From Gordonia sp. SID5947 (GTDB taxonomy: Bacteria; Actinomycetota; Actinomycetes; Mycobacteriales; Mycobacteriaceae), in NCBI RefSeq assembly GCF_009862785.1, contig NZ_WWHU01000001.1, positions 3,534,001-3,598,000 of the forward strand: a stretch of DNA of 64,000 nt, read 5' to 3'. Numbering within the stretch: the stretch's first letter is position 1; every line of letters starts with the position of its first letter. Position numbers and translations under genes: made by a program. Under the pieces are notes generated by a model, which was not told the origin of the DNA, made no database searches, and was given only the letters and a program-made list of their open reading frames with translations. Shown piece after piece: positions 45,779 to 54,148 of this stretch.

Positions 45779-46009
45779 ATGGCGCTTATCAGATCGCTCG
45801 AACCGGGCAAGGGGAGCGCTCGGCCTCCCCAGTCGGAAGTCGACGGGACGTATGTGGCGGTCGACGATCCGGAGCGAGGGAAAATTCTCAAGATCACGAC
45901 CTACGGATCCGACACACGGAAGTCGGGGCCGAAGCCGAGTCAGGTGATTGAGTTGGATGAGGAGATGGGGCGAAAGCTCATCGAGATAGTTCGTGATGAG
46001 TTGCTATAA
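45779..46009 (+). CDS. Small conserved protein (76 aa)
   Basis: Starts at ATG 45779 behind a strong GAGGAGGAA site, 26 bp after the UvrD gene, so it is the last gene of the plus operon. The order of segments (LIRSLEPG..., TYVAVDDPERGKILKITTYGSDTRKS, SQVIELDEEMGRKLIEIV) resembles small actinobacterial proteins often mislabelled as formyltransferase fragments. It is predicted to be a compact alpha/beta protein with a strand pair and a C-terminal helix. Function unknown. Confidence 0.65.
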   Translation: MALIRSLEPGKGSARPPQSEVDGTYVAVDDPERGKILKITTYGSDTRKSGPKPSQVIELDEEMGRKLIEIVRDELL

Positions 46010-46026
46010 CTACTATAAGTAGTAGC
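46009..46026. terminator. Weak stem between converging genes
   Basis: ACTACT-ATA-AGTAGT at 46009-46023 forms a 6-bp stem between the converging 76-aa and 404-aa genes. It overlaps the TAA stop and lacks a long T-tract, so terminator function is only suggested by position. Confidence 0.3.
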
Positions 46027-46034
46027 TTTGGCCT

Positions 46035-47249
46035 TCACACCATGTCGCCGTCGCGGAAGATCACTCTGAAAGCCGGATTGCTTGTGGTCAGAGACTGTTT
46101 AGCACGTTCCATCAGATAAAAGTCAAATGCCATCATCCTTGTGATTTCGGGTCGGCGCGCCACCAATCTGTTTGCAGCGCGCACGATACTGAACAGCTCT
46201 TCAGGATCCAGCATATGGAAAAAACCGTTGATCTCCTGGGTCATTCTCACGAAATACCCAGCGTCGTAGTCAGAATTACCGGCGAGTAGGAATAAGTCTG
46301 GTACCAGAATAATTGCGTGAGGCGTGTCGGGGCGCTCTATCTCCACGGGGACTCGGGCGCTATCACGTACCGACGAGCCGAGACGCAACTGCTTTACTGC
46401 CCCGACCAGCTGGCGGGATGCCTTCTCAACGTGCTTTGCGGTCGATCGGCGTAGCCGCGAGATCGCGGGCAGCGTTGGCTTGTCGAGAATGTTCAAGCCT
46501 TTGGACTCGATCAGCACGACACCGTACTCATACGTCAACATGACGTCTGTTAATTCGCGAGATTCATCTCCTCGTACGACTGTCGGATTGCTAATCGCCC
46601 CAGTCGGCAGCAAATTGTCAAGGAGCCAGCCGCACAGGGCTTCTTGCTGGCCCCCTTCGTCGGTGCTGCTAATGGAGAGGGGGTTGGATGCGCTTTGGTT
46701 GCCGTAAAGGTATATCGTCGGTGAACTCCAGTCGCCAGACCCGGCACCATCGAATACTGCAAGATCCGAGGATCTGTCGCCTTCGTCGAATGCCGAGAGA
46801 TGCTCGGCGATCTCTTCCGATAGGTGGAACTGGTCGACCGTGCCGATTGTGCATCTATCGAACACCATGGGCGGCTCGCCCCAAATCCGTGTGATCGATA
46901 GCTTCGCTTGAGCGACATTGACGACGAGTTCGTTGAACAAGTACAGATCCACTGTGCATTTAGTGTGTATCTGTCGCAACGCTTCGACCTCACGGCCTGT
47001 CTCGGCTATTGACCAGACCGTCGCGTCCAGCGCGGGATCGCCGCTCGTATTCTTTACCGCGTAGGCTAGTCGGTTCTCGGAAATTAGGAAAACGGAGAGC
47101 TTAATTTGAGTGGTGTGGAGAATCTGCTTGAGTACAAGCGAGTTCGCCTTCACTACTAGGCCAGGAAAGCCCGGGTCCGGAAGGATGGCCCGCACCAAAG
47201 AAGGCGTGCAGGATAGTTCGGCAGTCTCCTCGCGAGATGGAAAATACAT
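46035..47249 (-). CDS. Unknown 404-aa protein with nuclease-like core
   Basis: I do not recognise a family. The first ~230 residues mix strands and helices. Residues about 235-270 read SRELTDVMLTYEYGVVLIESKGLNIL, which fits the D...ExK core of a PD-(D/E)xK (NERD-like) nuclease. The C-terminus is helical (MTRMMAFDFYLMERAKQSL type). GC content is lower than that of the core genes. It converges on the plus defence operon and closes the island before the IS3 copy. Probably a defence nuclease, by motif and position only. Confidence 0.6.
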   Translation of the reverse strand: MYFPSREETAELSCTPSLVRAILPDPGFPGLVVKANSLVLKQILHTTQIKLSVFLISENRLAYAVKNTSGDPALDATVWSIAETGREVEALRQIHTKCTVDLYLFNELVVNVAQAKLSITRIWGEPPMVFDRCTIGTVDQFHLSEEIAEHLSAFDEGDRSSDLAVFDGAGSGDWSSPTIYLYGNQSASNPLSISSTDEGGQQEALCGWLLDNLLPTGAISNPTVVRGDESRELTDVMLTYEYGVVLIESKGLNILDKPTLPAISRLRRSTAKHVEKASRQLVGAVKQLRLGSSVRDSARVPVEIERPDTPHAIILVPDLFLLAGNSDYDAGYFVRMTQEINGFFHMLDPEELFSIVRAANRLVARRPEITRMMAFDFYLMERAKQSLTTSNPAFRVIFRDGDMV

Positions 47250-47355
47250 TCAGGCTCAATCAGTTGAGGTGCCGGCAATCTATGAATAGAAATTCGGGCG
47301 TGTGGATTTCGGTATAAATTCCGACTTCGTCAGGCAGTTCTTCAATCGTCGGTGA

Positions 47356-47844
47356 TCACGAATTGAGCGGAGTCTTCAGCAGCGTCTTCGCCGATGTCGC
47401 CTGGCACCTCTTTTCTATCGCGCCTACCACAACGTCACACAAGCAGCGTCGGCGCTCGCCCAAGTAGGTGTTAAAGTTGCCCGCGCGCAGACCGCTGTAT
47501 GGCACAAGTTTGGCCTCGACGAGTGTATCGAGTCTGTCGCCACTAATCTGAGCGCCATCGCGGCGGCAGCTCGACAGGTCTACTTCACGCGCTGCAACGT
47601 CGACGGTCAGCCGCAACATCACACCGAAGCGCGATGGGCCGAGGCGAAAAGTGCAACGGCCTGTGTGGCATTGGCGCTCCACGGCGCCACCGATGCCGAC
47701 CTCTCGGGGTGGAAATCCTGGCGACAGCATCGTCGACCGGCGATGGCCATCGCGACAAAGGGCGTACACAAAGGCGCCACCATCGGCAAGGATGACGTCC
47801 GAGATCTACGCAAGACCGTCGACGATATCCTGGAGCAGCGGTGA
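47356..47844 (+). pseudogene. Gene remnant lacking a start codon
   Basis: The frame is open from 47356 to TGA 47842-47844 and reads like real protein (RAYHNVTQAASALAQVGVKVARAQTAVWHKFGL, then a SATACVALALHGATDADLSG segment). It has no ATG, GTG or TTG near the beginning. It overlaps the next frame by GTGA, as in an operon. The 5' end was probably lost. Function unknown. Confidence 0.45.
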
Positions 47845-48041
47845 CGCCGGCCGAACTCCTCGCCTACGCCCAACAGCTGCTGCGGGGTCTGGGAGATTCG
47901 ACCGCGGGCAACGCGTCGAGGCTCGCCGCTGTGGTTGCGCGCCAAGCACTCGAGGCGACAGTCCTGGAGTGTTGCGATGTCGTCAACGCCCCCTGCGAGA
48001 ATGCGACGATGCGGGCGAGACTGGCGATCCTGAAGTCGCTG
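47841..48041 (+). pseudogene. Gene truncated by the right-hand IS3 copy
   Basis: GTG 47841 starts MTPAELLAYAQQLLRGLGD, a helical protein that also contains NASRLAAVVARQALEATV. Its sequence is cut at codon 67 by the terminal repeat of the IS3 element at 48042; the open frame continues for 11 codons into the IS. No continuation is found beyond the IS, so the 3' part is gone. Family not recognised. Confidence 0.55.
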
Positions 48042-48100
48042 TGGCAGGTCCCCGATAACCGGTCCAGGCAGTTCTAGAGCCAGCTCTTGTTTGTCATCGT

Positions 48101-48934
48101 TCAATTGGTCTCGCAGCCCACAGGGTGGTGCTGGTGGGTGCATCGGGCAGCGTACTCGGCCGGGGTTGGGTAGCCCAGCGCTGAATGTCGGTGTCGGTGG
48201 TTGTGGTCGTCTGTGAAGTCTTCGATGACCACCCGCGCCTCGAGCAGGGTGGGCCAGCAGTTGCGGTTCAAACACTCGTCGCGCAGCCGGTTGTTGAATG
48301 ACTCGATGAACCCGTTGTTCCACGGTGTGCCGGGGGAGAATGTAGGAGATCCCCACCGACCCTGTGCAGAACGCTTGTAGGGCTTCTGAGATGAACTCAG
48401 GGCCGTTGTCCATGCGCAGCACCATCGGCGGGCCACCCCAGATCGCGAACGTCTCTCCAACTCCTCGATCAGGCGCTCGGCGGTAATCGAACGGTCCACA
48501 ATGTTGAGCAACGACAGACGGGTGTGCTCATCCACCATCGACGCGATCTTGACCATTTTGCCATCGACGGTGGAATCGAATTGAAAGTCCAATGCCCACA
48601 CCACTTTCGGCGCATTCGCGACAACGACCGGCGCCGATGATTGGCCGGCCCGTTTCCGTCGCGGAGCACGCCGCACTTGCAGGCCTTCCTCCTTCCACAA
48701 GCGGTGCACCTTCTTCTTGTTGATCTCGATGCCGTCGTCGAACCGCAGGTGCGCCCACGCCCGCCGGAACCCGTGGCGCGGGTGCTTACGCGCGTAGGTG
48801 CGCAACTGCTCACGCAACGCGGCATCAGGATCGGCCGAGGTCTGAGCCAAGGGCAGACGCCGATACGCTGACCGTGAAAGCCCAACTACCCTGCACGTCA
48901 TACGTTCTGACATCTTCTTGACGTCTGTGAGCAT
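48101..48934 (-). pseudogene. IS3 OrfB transposase with two frameshifts
   Basis: A 277-aa frame. The start (MLTDVKKMSERMTC) through the first catalytic Asp in VVWALDFQFD is normal. After LIEELE one A is missing compared with the left copy, so the next ~55 residues are out of frame and the second catalytic Asp (RMDNGPEF) is not made. The extra C in the CTCCCCC run then restores the frame at PGTPWNNGFIESFNNRLRDECLN. The protein therefore lacks one catalytic Asp and should be inactive. Confidence 0.8.
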
Positions 48935-48963
48935 GTCGATGGCGGCACGTTTGGCGGTTGGGC

Positions 48964-49245
48964 TCAGAATTTTCCTTTGGCGATCTCCCGAAGAGCGTCC
49001 TTCTAGAGTTCAGCGTCGGCGAGCAGTCGTTTGAGCCGGCTGTTCTGTTCGCGCAGCTCCTTGAGTTCTTTCGCCCCGTCGCCGTCCATGCCGCCGTACT
49101 GGCGGCGCCAGTTGTACAAGGTGGCTGGCGACACCACGAGATCGGCGGCGATCTCCTCACCAGTCTTGCCTTCGGCGGCCAACTCATCGGCACGGCGCAG
49201 TTTGCGCACGATATCTTCGGCCGAGTGGCGCTTGCGTCCTGCCAT
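48964..49245 (-). pseudogene. IS3 OrfA with an internal stop codon
   Basis: Starts at ATG 49245 (MAGRKRHSAEDIVRKLRR), with a complete helix-turn-helix (GEEIAADLVVSPATLYNWRRQ) and the Leu-rich C-terminal helix. After LLADAEL a GAG codon of the left copy has become TAG, so the protein ends 13 residues early, before KDALREIAKGKF. Confidence 0.8.
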
Positions 49246-49330
49246 GTCCTCATCGTCCCTTCTGCGCCCTCATTAGGGCAATCAGCACTCTGAAACCACC
49301 CGGACCGGTTCACTGGGGACACGCCAGTGT

Positions 49331-49434
49331 CAGGTGAGCCCGTCATAGTGGTCCAGGCGTTGTCGACGTCTTCCATGCCCGCAAACCGGGCAACAGAGTC
49401 GCATACGACTGGACCACTGCGACGGGCTCACCTC
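49331..49434. repeat. Long nested inverted repeat beside the IS3 end
   Basis: Outer arms: GGTGAGCCCGTCATAGTGGT at 49333-49352 (continuing CCAG to 49356), pairing with 49409-49432, two mismatches in 24 bp. Inside lies a second perfect hairpin, GCCCG-CAAAC-CGGGC, at about 49377-49391. The whole is about 104 bp with no coding capacity. It resembles a MITE-like remnant or the paired ends of another insertion element. It lies 5 bp from the IS3 end. Confidence 0.7.
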
Positions 49435-49494
49435 AGACGGCTCGATGCTGCAACATGAAAGTTCCGGGGCGGGAGCACGCTGAATACCCGCAAT

Positions 49495-50040
49495 CTATTC
49501 GTGGTGCCGCTCTATCCACCGATTCGCCTCTTGCACAGCCTCAAACTCCTCGATAGTCAGATACTTCTGGCAGCCCACAATGACACTGCCAACGCACTGG
49601 CCGAGAAACACAAAGGCAGCAAAGAAGATAGCCCCGCCAGCGGCGCCGCTTCCGGCAGACGCTGCGTACCCGGTGGCGCCTGCCCCAGCACCCGCTGCGA
49701 TGCGCTGCCGGCGGGACAGCTGGTTTTCATAGCTCATCGGACGGCCAAGGGCCTTCGCTTCGGGGCTGCGCTTGAGTGGCTTTAGGCCGTAGAAGAGGCT
49801 GGCAAGAATAGCGGGCACGCTGATGGCTAACGCCACTACCGCCGGAAGCGTGTCGGAGGCAAGATGCCCGACCACGAAGAAGATGAACCCTCCGACGATC
49901 GCGACCGCAAATGCTAGACCTATCAATGCGTACAGCAGGAAGTACAACCGTCTGGCCCAGTACGCGGTTCCTCGGTCGTACCAAGTCGTGCCCAGAGTCT
50001 TGATCGGCCGAATGGGAGGCCTTCGTTGTTCACTCTTCAT
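49495..50040 (-). CDS. Membrane protein of unknown function
   Basis: A 181-aa protein from ATG 50040, overlapping the stop of the upstream frame by one base (TGATG). Two strong helices lie near residues 37-60 and 67-90 (LYFLLYALIGLAFAVAIVGGFIFFVVG). A Gly/Ala-rich stretch around 125-150 (AAGAGAGATGYAASAGSGAAGG) runs into a third hydrophobic segment. The C-terminus is hydrophilic. The Gly/Ala pattern echoes the upstream protein, and the two are probably made together. No family recognised. Confidence 0.6.
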   Translation of the reverse strand: MKSEQRRPPIRPIKTLGTTWYDRGTAYWARRLYFLLYALIGLAFAVAIVGGFIFFVVGHLASDTLPAVVALAISVPAILASLFYGLKPLKRSPEAKALGRPMSYENQLSRRQRIAAGAGAGATGYAASAGSGAAGGAIFFAAFVFLGQCVGSVIVGCQKYLTIEEFEAVQEANRWIERHHE

Positions 50041-50683
50041 CAGAAGAGCCCGTGCCACAACTTCTTGGCACTCGCCGATACGTCTTTGGCTAACCCGGCT
50101 GTGTCAGACGCGATCTGATGGCCGGTATTCACCCCTACGCACTTGATTCCATGTCCAACCCCGGCGACGACGCCATGTTCATGAATGTCCCCGCCCCAGT
50201 GCTCATGGACTGTTTGATAGGCGAGATCACCGACACCCATACCGGTGGCGGTAGCGACGAGGACTACGCTGCCCGCAGCCATGGTCTCGGGGGCTGCCGC
50301 AACCGCCACCGCGCCTCCTATCACACCTGCAGCCGCTGCAGTTCCGTCGTTGATGACGGCCTTCTTCCATGACCATCCTTTGTCGTGGTCGTCGTGTGCT
50401 TGGAACCCAGCTCCGACGCCCGCGATGGCAACGTCGATACCTGGGATCTCGTTGAGGAACTTCAACTCCTTCGGCGTGTTCTCGAGCCTGGGGTAGATCT
50501 TGCTCAAGTCGCCGATTTTCGTATCGAGAATCTTGGAGAACGGTAGCTCCCCTTTACCGGCACGCGCATCCCCAACTCTGTTCTGAGGTGTTCGAGATCG
50601 TTCACGGCGATCAGGTGGTCGAGGAGTATCTTCACTGCTCTCTCAGGCTGCTCGGCCGGATAACCCTTGGACATGTACTTCAT
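50040..50683 (-). pseudogene. Gly-rich protein, split by a one-base frameshift
   Basis: The N-terminal frame starts near 50683 (or ATG 50674, MSKGYPAEQPERAVKILLDHL) and runs into LEHLRTELG. The coding frame then continues one base out of register as DARAGKGELPFSKILDTKI and on to the TGA at 50040 (HGVVAGVGHGIKCVGVNTGHQ, WHGLF end). One extra base in the CCCC run at 50570-50573 restores a single ~210-residue protein. The Gly-rich His-containing middle (WGGDIHEHGVVAGVGHGI) resembles C-terminal parts of actinobacterial secreted or type VII-associated proteins; this is a loose likeness only. Confidence 0.55.
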
Positions 50684-50762
50684 CCTTCACAAAGAACGAA
50701 GCGGCATCAAACCCGGGACGGTTCAGACCATCTTCCCCTCTGGATAGGGTGACAAGTAGACG

Positions 50763-51335
50763 GTGAGGAGATTTCGATTGCCTTATGACTCTGAGGGCAC
50801 GTATGTATCCACGAGAGACGCTCTTGATGTCTGGGAGCCCATTGCGGTCGGCATGTTGATTGACGCAGCGAAAACGTACAACGGCTTCGTCACGTACAAA
50901 CAGCTAGGTGAGGCTGTCCAACAGCGGTCGGGCATCAGACGTGACGGTCTGCTGACGAATTGGATAGGGAGCCTGCTGAGTAGAGTGATCGGGCACTGTG
51001 AGAGGGAGCGGCTTCCTCAACTCAGCGCGCTGTGTGTGAGGGAAGACGGAACCGTCGGTGATGGTTATCGGCATGCGGCCATTGCCGCGGGCGTGACCGG
51101 TGCCATGGGCCTCGATCAACTCGATGACCATGCCGCGGAGACAAGGCTCAAGTGTTATCGATTCTTCGGCGCCGAACTGCCCGCCGATGGAGGACAACCC
51201 ACCGTGACGCCGGCGGTAAGGTCTGCACGAGAACGGAAGAAGCGACAAGCAAGACGCGATGCGCCAGCGAAGCTGTGCCCGAGATGTTACACGGTACTCC
51301 CGGCAACTGGCCTGTGTGACGGCTGCGATACATAA
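50763..51335 (+). CDS. Unknown protein with C-terminal zinc ribbon
   Basis: A 190-aa protein from GTG 50763. The main body is helical (EPIAVGMLIDAAKTYNGFVTYKQLGEAVQQRSG, winged-helix-like), then SSLLSRVIGHCERERLPQLSALCV, and a DHAAETRLKCYRFFGAELP segment. The end has CPRCYTVLPATGLCDGC, two CxxC knuckles of a zinc ribbon. A role in DNA or RNA binding is likely from these parts, but I cannot name the family. Divergent from the frameshifted Gly-rich gene. Confidence 0.65.
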   Translation: MRRFRLPYDSEGTYVSTRDALDVWEPIAVGMLIDAAKTYNGFVTYKQLGEAVQQRSGIRRDGLLTNWIGSLLSRVIGHCERERLPQLSALCVREDGTVGDGYRHAAIAAGVTGAMGLDQLDDHAAETRLKCYRFFGAELPADGGQPTVTPAVRSARERKKRQARRDAPAKLCPRCYTVLPATGLCDGCDT

Positions 51336-51577
51336 ACGACGGTCGCCGGTAGGTCCAACTGTTGTCGCGTGGTCCCGCGTCGTCGAGGACGACGGAAGCG
51401 ACTGAACTACGGCAGATTCCAAGCGGACACACCCGAAGCTGACTGGGGAAAGGCGTTATCCGTTGGTAGCGAGCTCGTTGCATTGATCCTGCTGCAGGCC
51501 TTCTTGGTCGAAGACCCGTCAAGCACCCGGGGGGACCCGACTCGCGTACTTCTTCCTGTGCTGCCGACGTTCCCTCA

Positions 51578-52177
51578 CTACTCGAATTCAGAGACCCACG
51601 TCTTGGTCGCAACTCGGAAGCCGAGCTGGTAGGTGAAGTCAGGGAACCGTTCGGTGACAGCCTTGTACATCGACCGCGGAGTCTTTGTGCCTGAGTTCAT
51701 CTCGCACAGATACTCGAAGAGGATCATTTCGAAAGCCGCCGCTTCAACGAAGTCGACGTTCTCGGTGTAGCCGACTACTGCGTCGGCTCCGGTCTTCTTG
51801 CAGAACTTCTTCAACGACTCCTCGGAGCTCTTGAGGGCCCCGCACGACGACAAAAAGATGACCCGGTCATCGCAGTGACCTTCTAGCTTGGCTCCGAGAG
51901 TGTCGATACCCAGAGGGTCGCCGCCGATGTCCAGGATTTCCGGCTCGCCGTGGAATCCGAGGTACAGAAATCTGTAGTCGTTGAATGCCCTGGAGTCCCA
52001 ATTTCCCAGGTGGCGCCAGAGTTCTTGAACGGTGTTCACGTTGCGGTGATGGAGTTTGAAGGTGCCCATTCGCTCGAGCATCTCGAGAGCCGGCTCGATT
52101 GTCTTGCGGTCTGTCGGGTCATCACTCTCCCAGTCACCCTCAAGACAGAGGACGCCTGAGACCTTTCGTTGCGCCAT
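51578..52177 (-). CDS. Caspase/CHAT-like Cys protease-fold protein
   Basis: A 199-aa protein from ATG 52177 behind GGAGG; upstream codons are not needed. His76 (LYLGFHGEPE) and Cys112 (VIFLSSCGAL) have the spacing and strand context of the caspase-like (clan CD) catalytic dyad. The start, SGVLCLEGDWESD, and the helix PALEMLERMG resemble actinobacterial DUF6642-type proteins. Proteases of this fold act as cell-killing effectors in several defence systems, but here no recognition partner adjoins it, so the role is open. Confidence 0.65.
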   Translation of the reverse strand: MAQRKVSGVLCLEGDWESDDPTDRKTIEPALEMLERMGTFKLHHRNVNTVQELWRHLGNWDSRAFNDYRFLYLGFHGEPEILDIGGDPLGIDTLGAKLEGHCDDRVIFLSSCGALKSSEESLKKFCKKTGADAVVGYTENVDFVEAAAFEMILFEYLCEMNSGTKTPRSMYKAVTERFPDFTYQLGFRVATKTWVSEFE

Positions 52178-52276
52178 CGAATCCTCCAATAATCGGGGTG
52201 GTATCCATCCTGAGATCGTCGTCGTGGCCGGCGACGTTACTCGCGCTGCCCACGATGACGTCACGCATACGCGAAG

Positions 52277-52516
52277 GTGTCCGACCGGATATTCACCGAG
52301 ATGCAGTGCCACCTCACCGGTAGCCTGATCAGCGAACTGGATCGGCTGCGTATCGCTACGAGCCTGCTCGACGCCGCCACCGACGCGCGCCTGAGCGCCC
52401 TGCGCATGCCGGTCCGGCTGATCGAAGTCGAACTGGCCGACATCTGCGGCCAATTGCTGCCCAGACCGCGCGACCACCCGCACATCCGCGTCGACGGCCG
52501 ACCCGCCTCCGACTAG
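52277..52516 (+). CDS. Small helical protein (79 aa)
   Basis: GTG 52277 starts a frame dominated by one long amphipathic helix (LISELDRLRIATSLLDAATDARLSALRMPVRLIEVEL). Codon bias is good. The next small frame begins 1 bp after its stop, as in an operon. No family recognised. Confidence 0.4.
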   Translation: MSDRIFTEMQCHLTGSLISELDRLRIATSLLDAATDARLSALRMPVRLIEVELADICGQLLPRPRDHPHIRVDGRPASD

Positions 52517-52517
52517 C

Positions 52518-52676
52518 ATGCTCGAGGACGACCTCATCGCCGATCTCGACCTGCCGCTCAATCTGATGGGTAACCGACACAACAGATTCCACGCGACGAT
52601 GACGAGAACGAGGCAGGAGGCGAAGGTGCGAGCGCGGGAACTGCCGATCCTGCCCAACCCAGGTCGACGAAAGTGA
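52518..52676 (+). CDS. Small basic protein (52 aa)
   Basis: ATG 52518 begins 1 bp after the previous stop. The product has an acidic start (MLEDDLIADLDL) and a strongly basic end (RTRQEAKVRARE, PNPGRRK). The pair could be an antitoxin-like or nucleic-acid-binding couple, but nothing specific supports this. Confidence 0.35.
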   Translation: MLEDDLIADLDLPLNLMGNRHNRFHATMTRTRQEAKVRARELPILPNPGRRK

Positions 52677-52777
52677 TTGTGAGCGAATGCTTGCCAACTC
52701 TCACGACCCGGTGAGCGGAATCAACTCACGCGCATAGAGAGCTCCTGCCTGGAACAAACAGTTCGGCCGGTCCTTCA

Positions 52778-53977
52778 CTACTCTTCTTCCCCGGCCGAAT
52801 CGAATGGGCTCCTGACCCACCCGGCGACGACCGCGAGGCGACTCGGTCGATGTACAGCGAGGAAGCCGAAGGGGCGGTCGAAGCTGACATCTACGGCAGT
52901 GATCCGGTATCGCCGCGGGAGTGGAGCCCCGGTGGCGATGACGCCAAATGCGGAAACCGCGGCTGCCTCAAAACCTTCGGCGCTAAAACTGGCCACTACG
53001 TCTTGTGCGCCACGCGCCACGAACAGGGGACTCGGACTCAGCAGCGGCAGGTGGGGGCTGTCGGGATCTGTCACTGAACGCAATCCGAAAACGTCGCGGT
53101 ATTCCAATAGGTCGTGATTGCTGCCGATATCAAATGACGGCAATCGCAGCCGGAACCGGTCCTGCTGGTCGCTTGATTCCTCGACGCTGACTGTCAACCC
53201 GGTGGTATCACCACCATCGATATCGGCGGCCAGGCGGACGTGTGCCTCACCCGACAGTTCACGCAATCCAGTCGCCAACACGTCGGCGGGCTCGTGATCA
53301 CCGAGCAACAGGTGGACGTCGATGTCGCGGTCACCTTCTACCACCACCCGGGTCACGGTGCCGTCGAGCACGGCCGCAGCCGTGAGGTCGGAAGTGGTGC
53401 GCTGCAGCCATTGCCCACCGGCCGCATCGCCCGAACCTTGTCGGTCGCGGGGCCAGCTGTCGAACGGCATACGCCAGCGCACACGTGCGGCGAGTGCGGA
53501 GGCGAGTACCAACTCCGTGTCGGGGGTGAGCGCGAGAGGAAAGCGGTCGATCAGACCGTTGGTCTCGGCGGCTGCCCAACGATCGAGTGCCTCCTGGTCG
53601 GTCAACTGCCCGACCACCCCCGCCGGCAGCTGCGATGTCCATTGCTCATGCAGAGGGAGGTCGCTGCGGGCCCACAAACCCAACGCAGCTGCTGTCGAGC
53701 CGCCCGAACGAAGGACGTCGAGCAGTTCGAGCGCCTCACGCTGCGCGGACTCGACGGGCCTGCCGAGCGCAGCGGCCAGTTCGGCCCCCGCCTGGTCGTC
53801 GGCCGCGGAGGCGAGCAGGCCGATGAGCGGCCAGACCCCCGCTGCCGACAGCGCGAAGTCCTGGTCGCCGAACTGCGCGGTCCATCGTGCGGTCATCGCG
53901 TTCGCCGCGGCTACGAGGCCGGCCCCACCAACTGTCTGTGACGGCGGCGCCGCGTTGAGGTTCGACATGATCGGCAT
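52778..53977 (-). CDS. Serpin-family protease inhibitor
   Basis: A ~399-aa protein from ATG 53977 (or 53968). The fold is recognisable from AANAMTARWTAQFGDQDFALSAAGVWPLIGLLASAAD at the start (helix A/B region) and from the C-terminal FDRPFGFLAVHRPSRLAVVAGWV strand pair. The reactive-centre hinge is EGFEAAAVSAFGV, with a loop GAPLPRR ahead of it. No signal peptide, so it should act in the cytosol. Serpins trap serine or cysteine proteases; bacterial targets are mostly unknown. Divergent from the NERD helicase gene. Confidence 0.85.
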   Translation of the reverse strand: MPIMSNLNAAPPSQTVGGAGLVAAANAMTARWTAQFGDQDFALSAAGVWPLIGLLASAADDQAGAELAAALGRPVESAQREALELLDVLRSGGSTAAALGLWARSDLPLHEQWTSQLPAGVVGQLTDQEALDRWAAAETNGLIDRFPLALTPDTELVLASALAARVRWRMPFDSWPRDRQGSGDAAGGQWLQRTTSDLTAAAVLDGTVTRVVVEGDRDIDVHLLLGDHEPADVLATGLRELSGEAHVRLAADIDGGDTTGLTVSVEESSDQQDRFRLRLPSFDIGSNHDLLEYRDVFGLRSVTDPDSPHLPLLSPSPLFVARGAQDVVASFSAEGFEAAAVSAFGVIATGAPLPRRYRITAVDVSFDRPFGFLAVHRPSRLAVVAGWVRSPFDSAGEEE

Positions 53978-54148
53978 CGTTGCATAGCGGTCTGACAGCG
54001 CTGAAGGACGTGCGGACGAGACCCTGTCACGGTGGCGCCCTTGCGACGTAAACGGCACGATGCCAGGTCCAGGACGAGCCGCCGCGCCATCGGCGGCGGA
54101 TGATCCGATACGAGCGTCGTCGTCGGCGGGAGACGATACGGTCGCGTC

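Larger units (their letters stand above)
48042..49326 (-). mobile_element. IS3-family element, right copy, full length but defective
   Basis: About 1285 bp. The ends are TGGCAGGTCCCCGATAACCGG (48042 onward) and, on the other strand, TGGCGTGTCCCCAGTGAACCGG (from 49326), an imperfect inverted repeat. It contains orfA and orfB on the minus strand. It is nearly identical to the left copy where they overlap, but inverted. No clear target-site duplication is visible, and both flanks look rearranged. Confidence 0.85.

Noticed and set aside
48030..49340. Target-site duplication for the right IS3 copy
   Set aside because: Bases outside the two ends (GCTG and GTGT) do not match; the flanks look rearranged.
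52356..52697. Minus-strand frame opposite the two small helical/basic proteins
   Set aside because: Ser/Arg-rich shadow sequence; the plus-strand pair has better codon bias and operon-like spacing.
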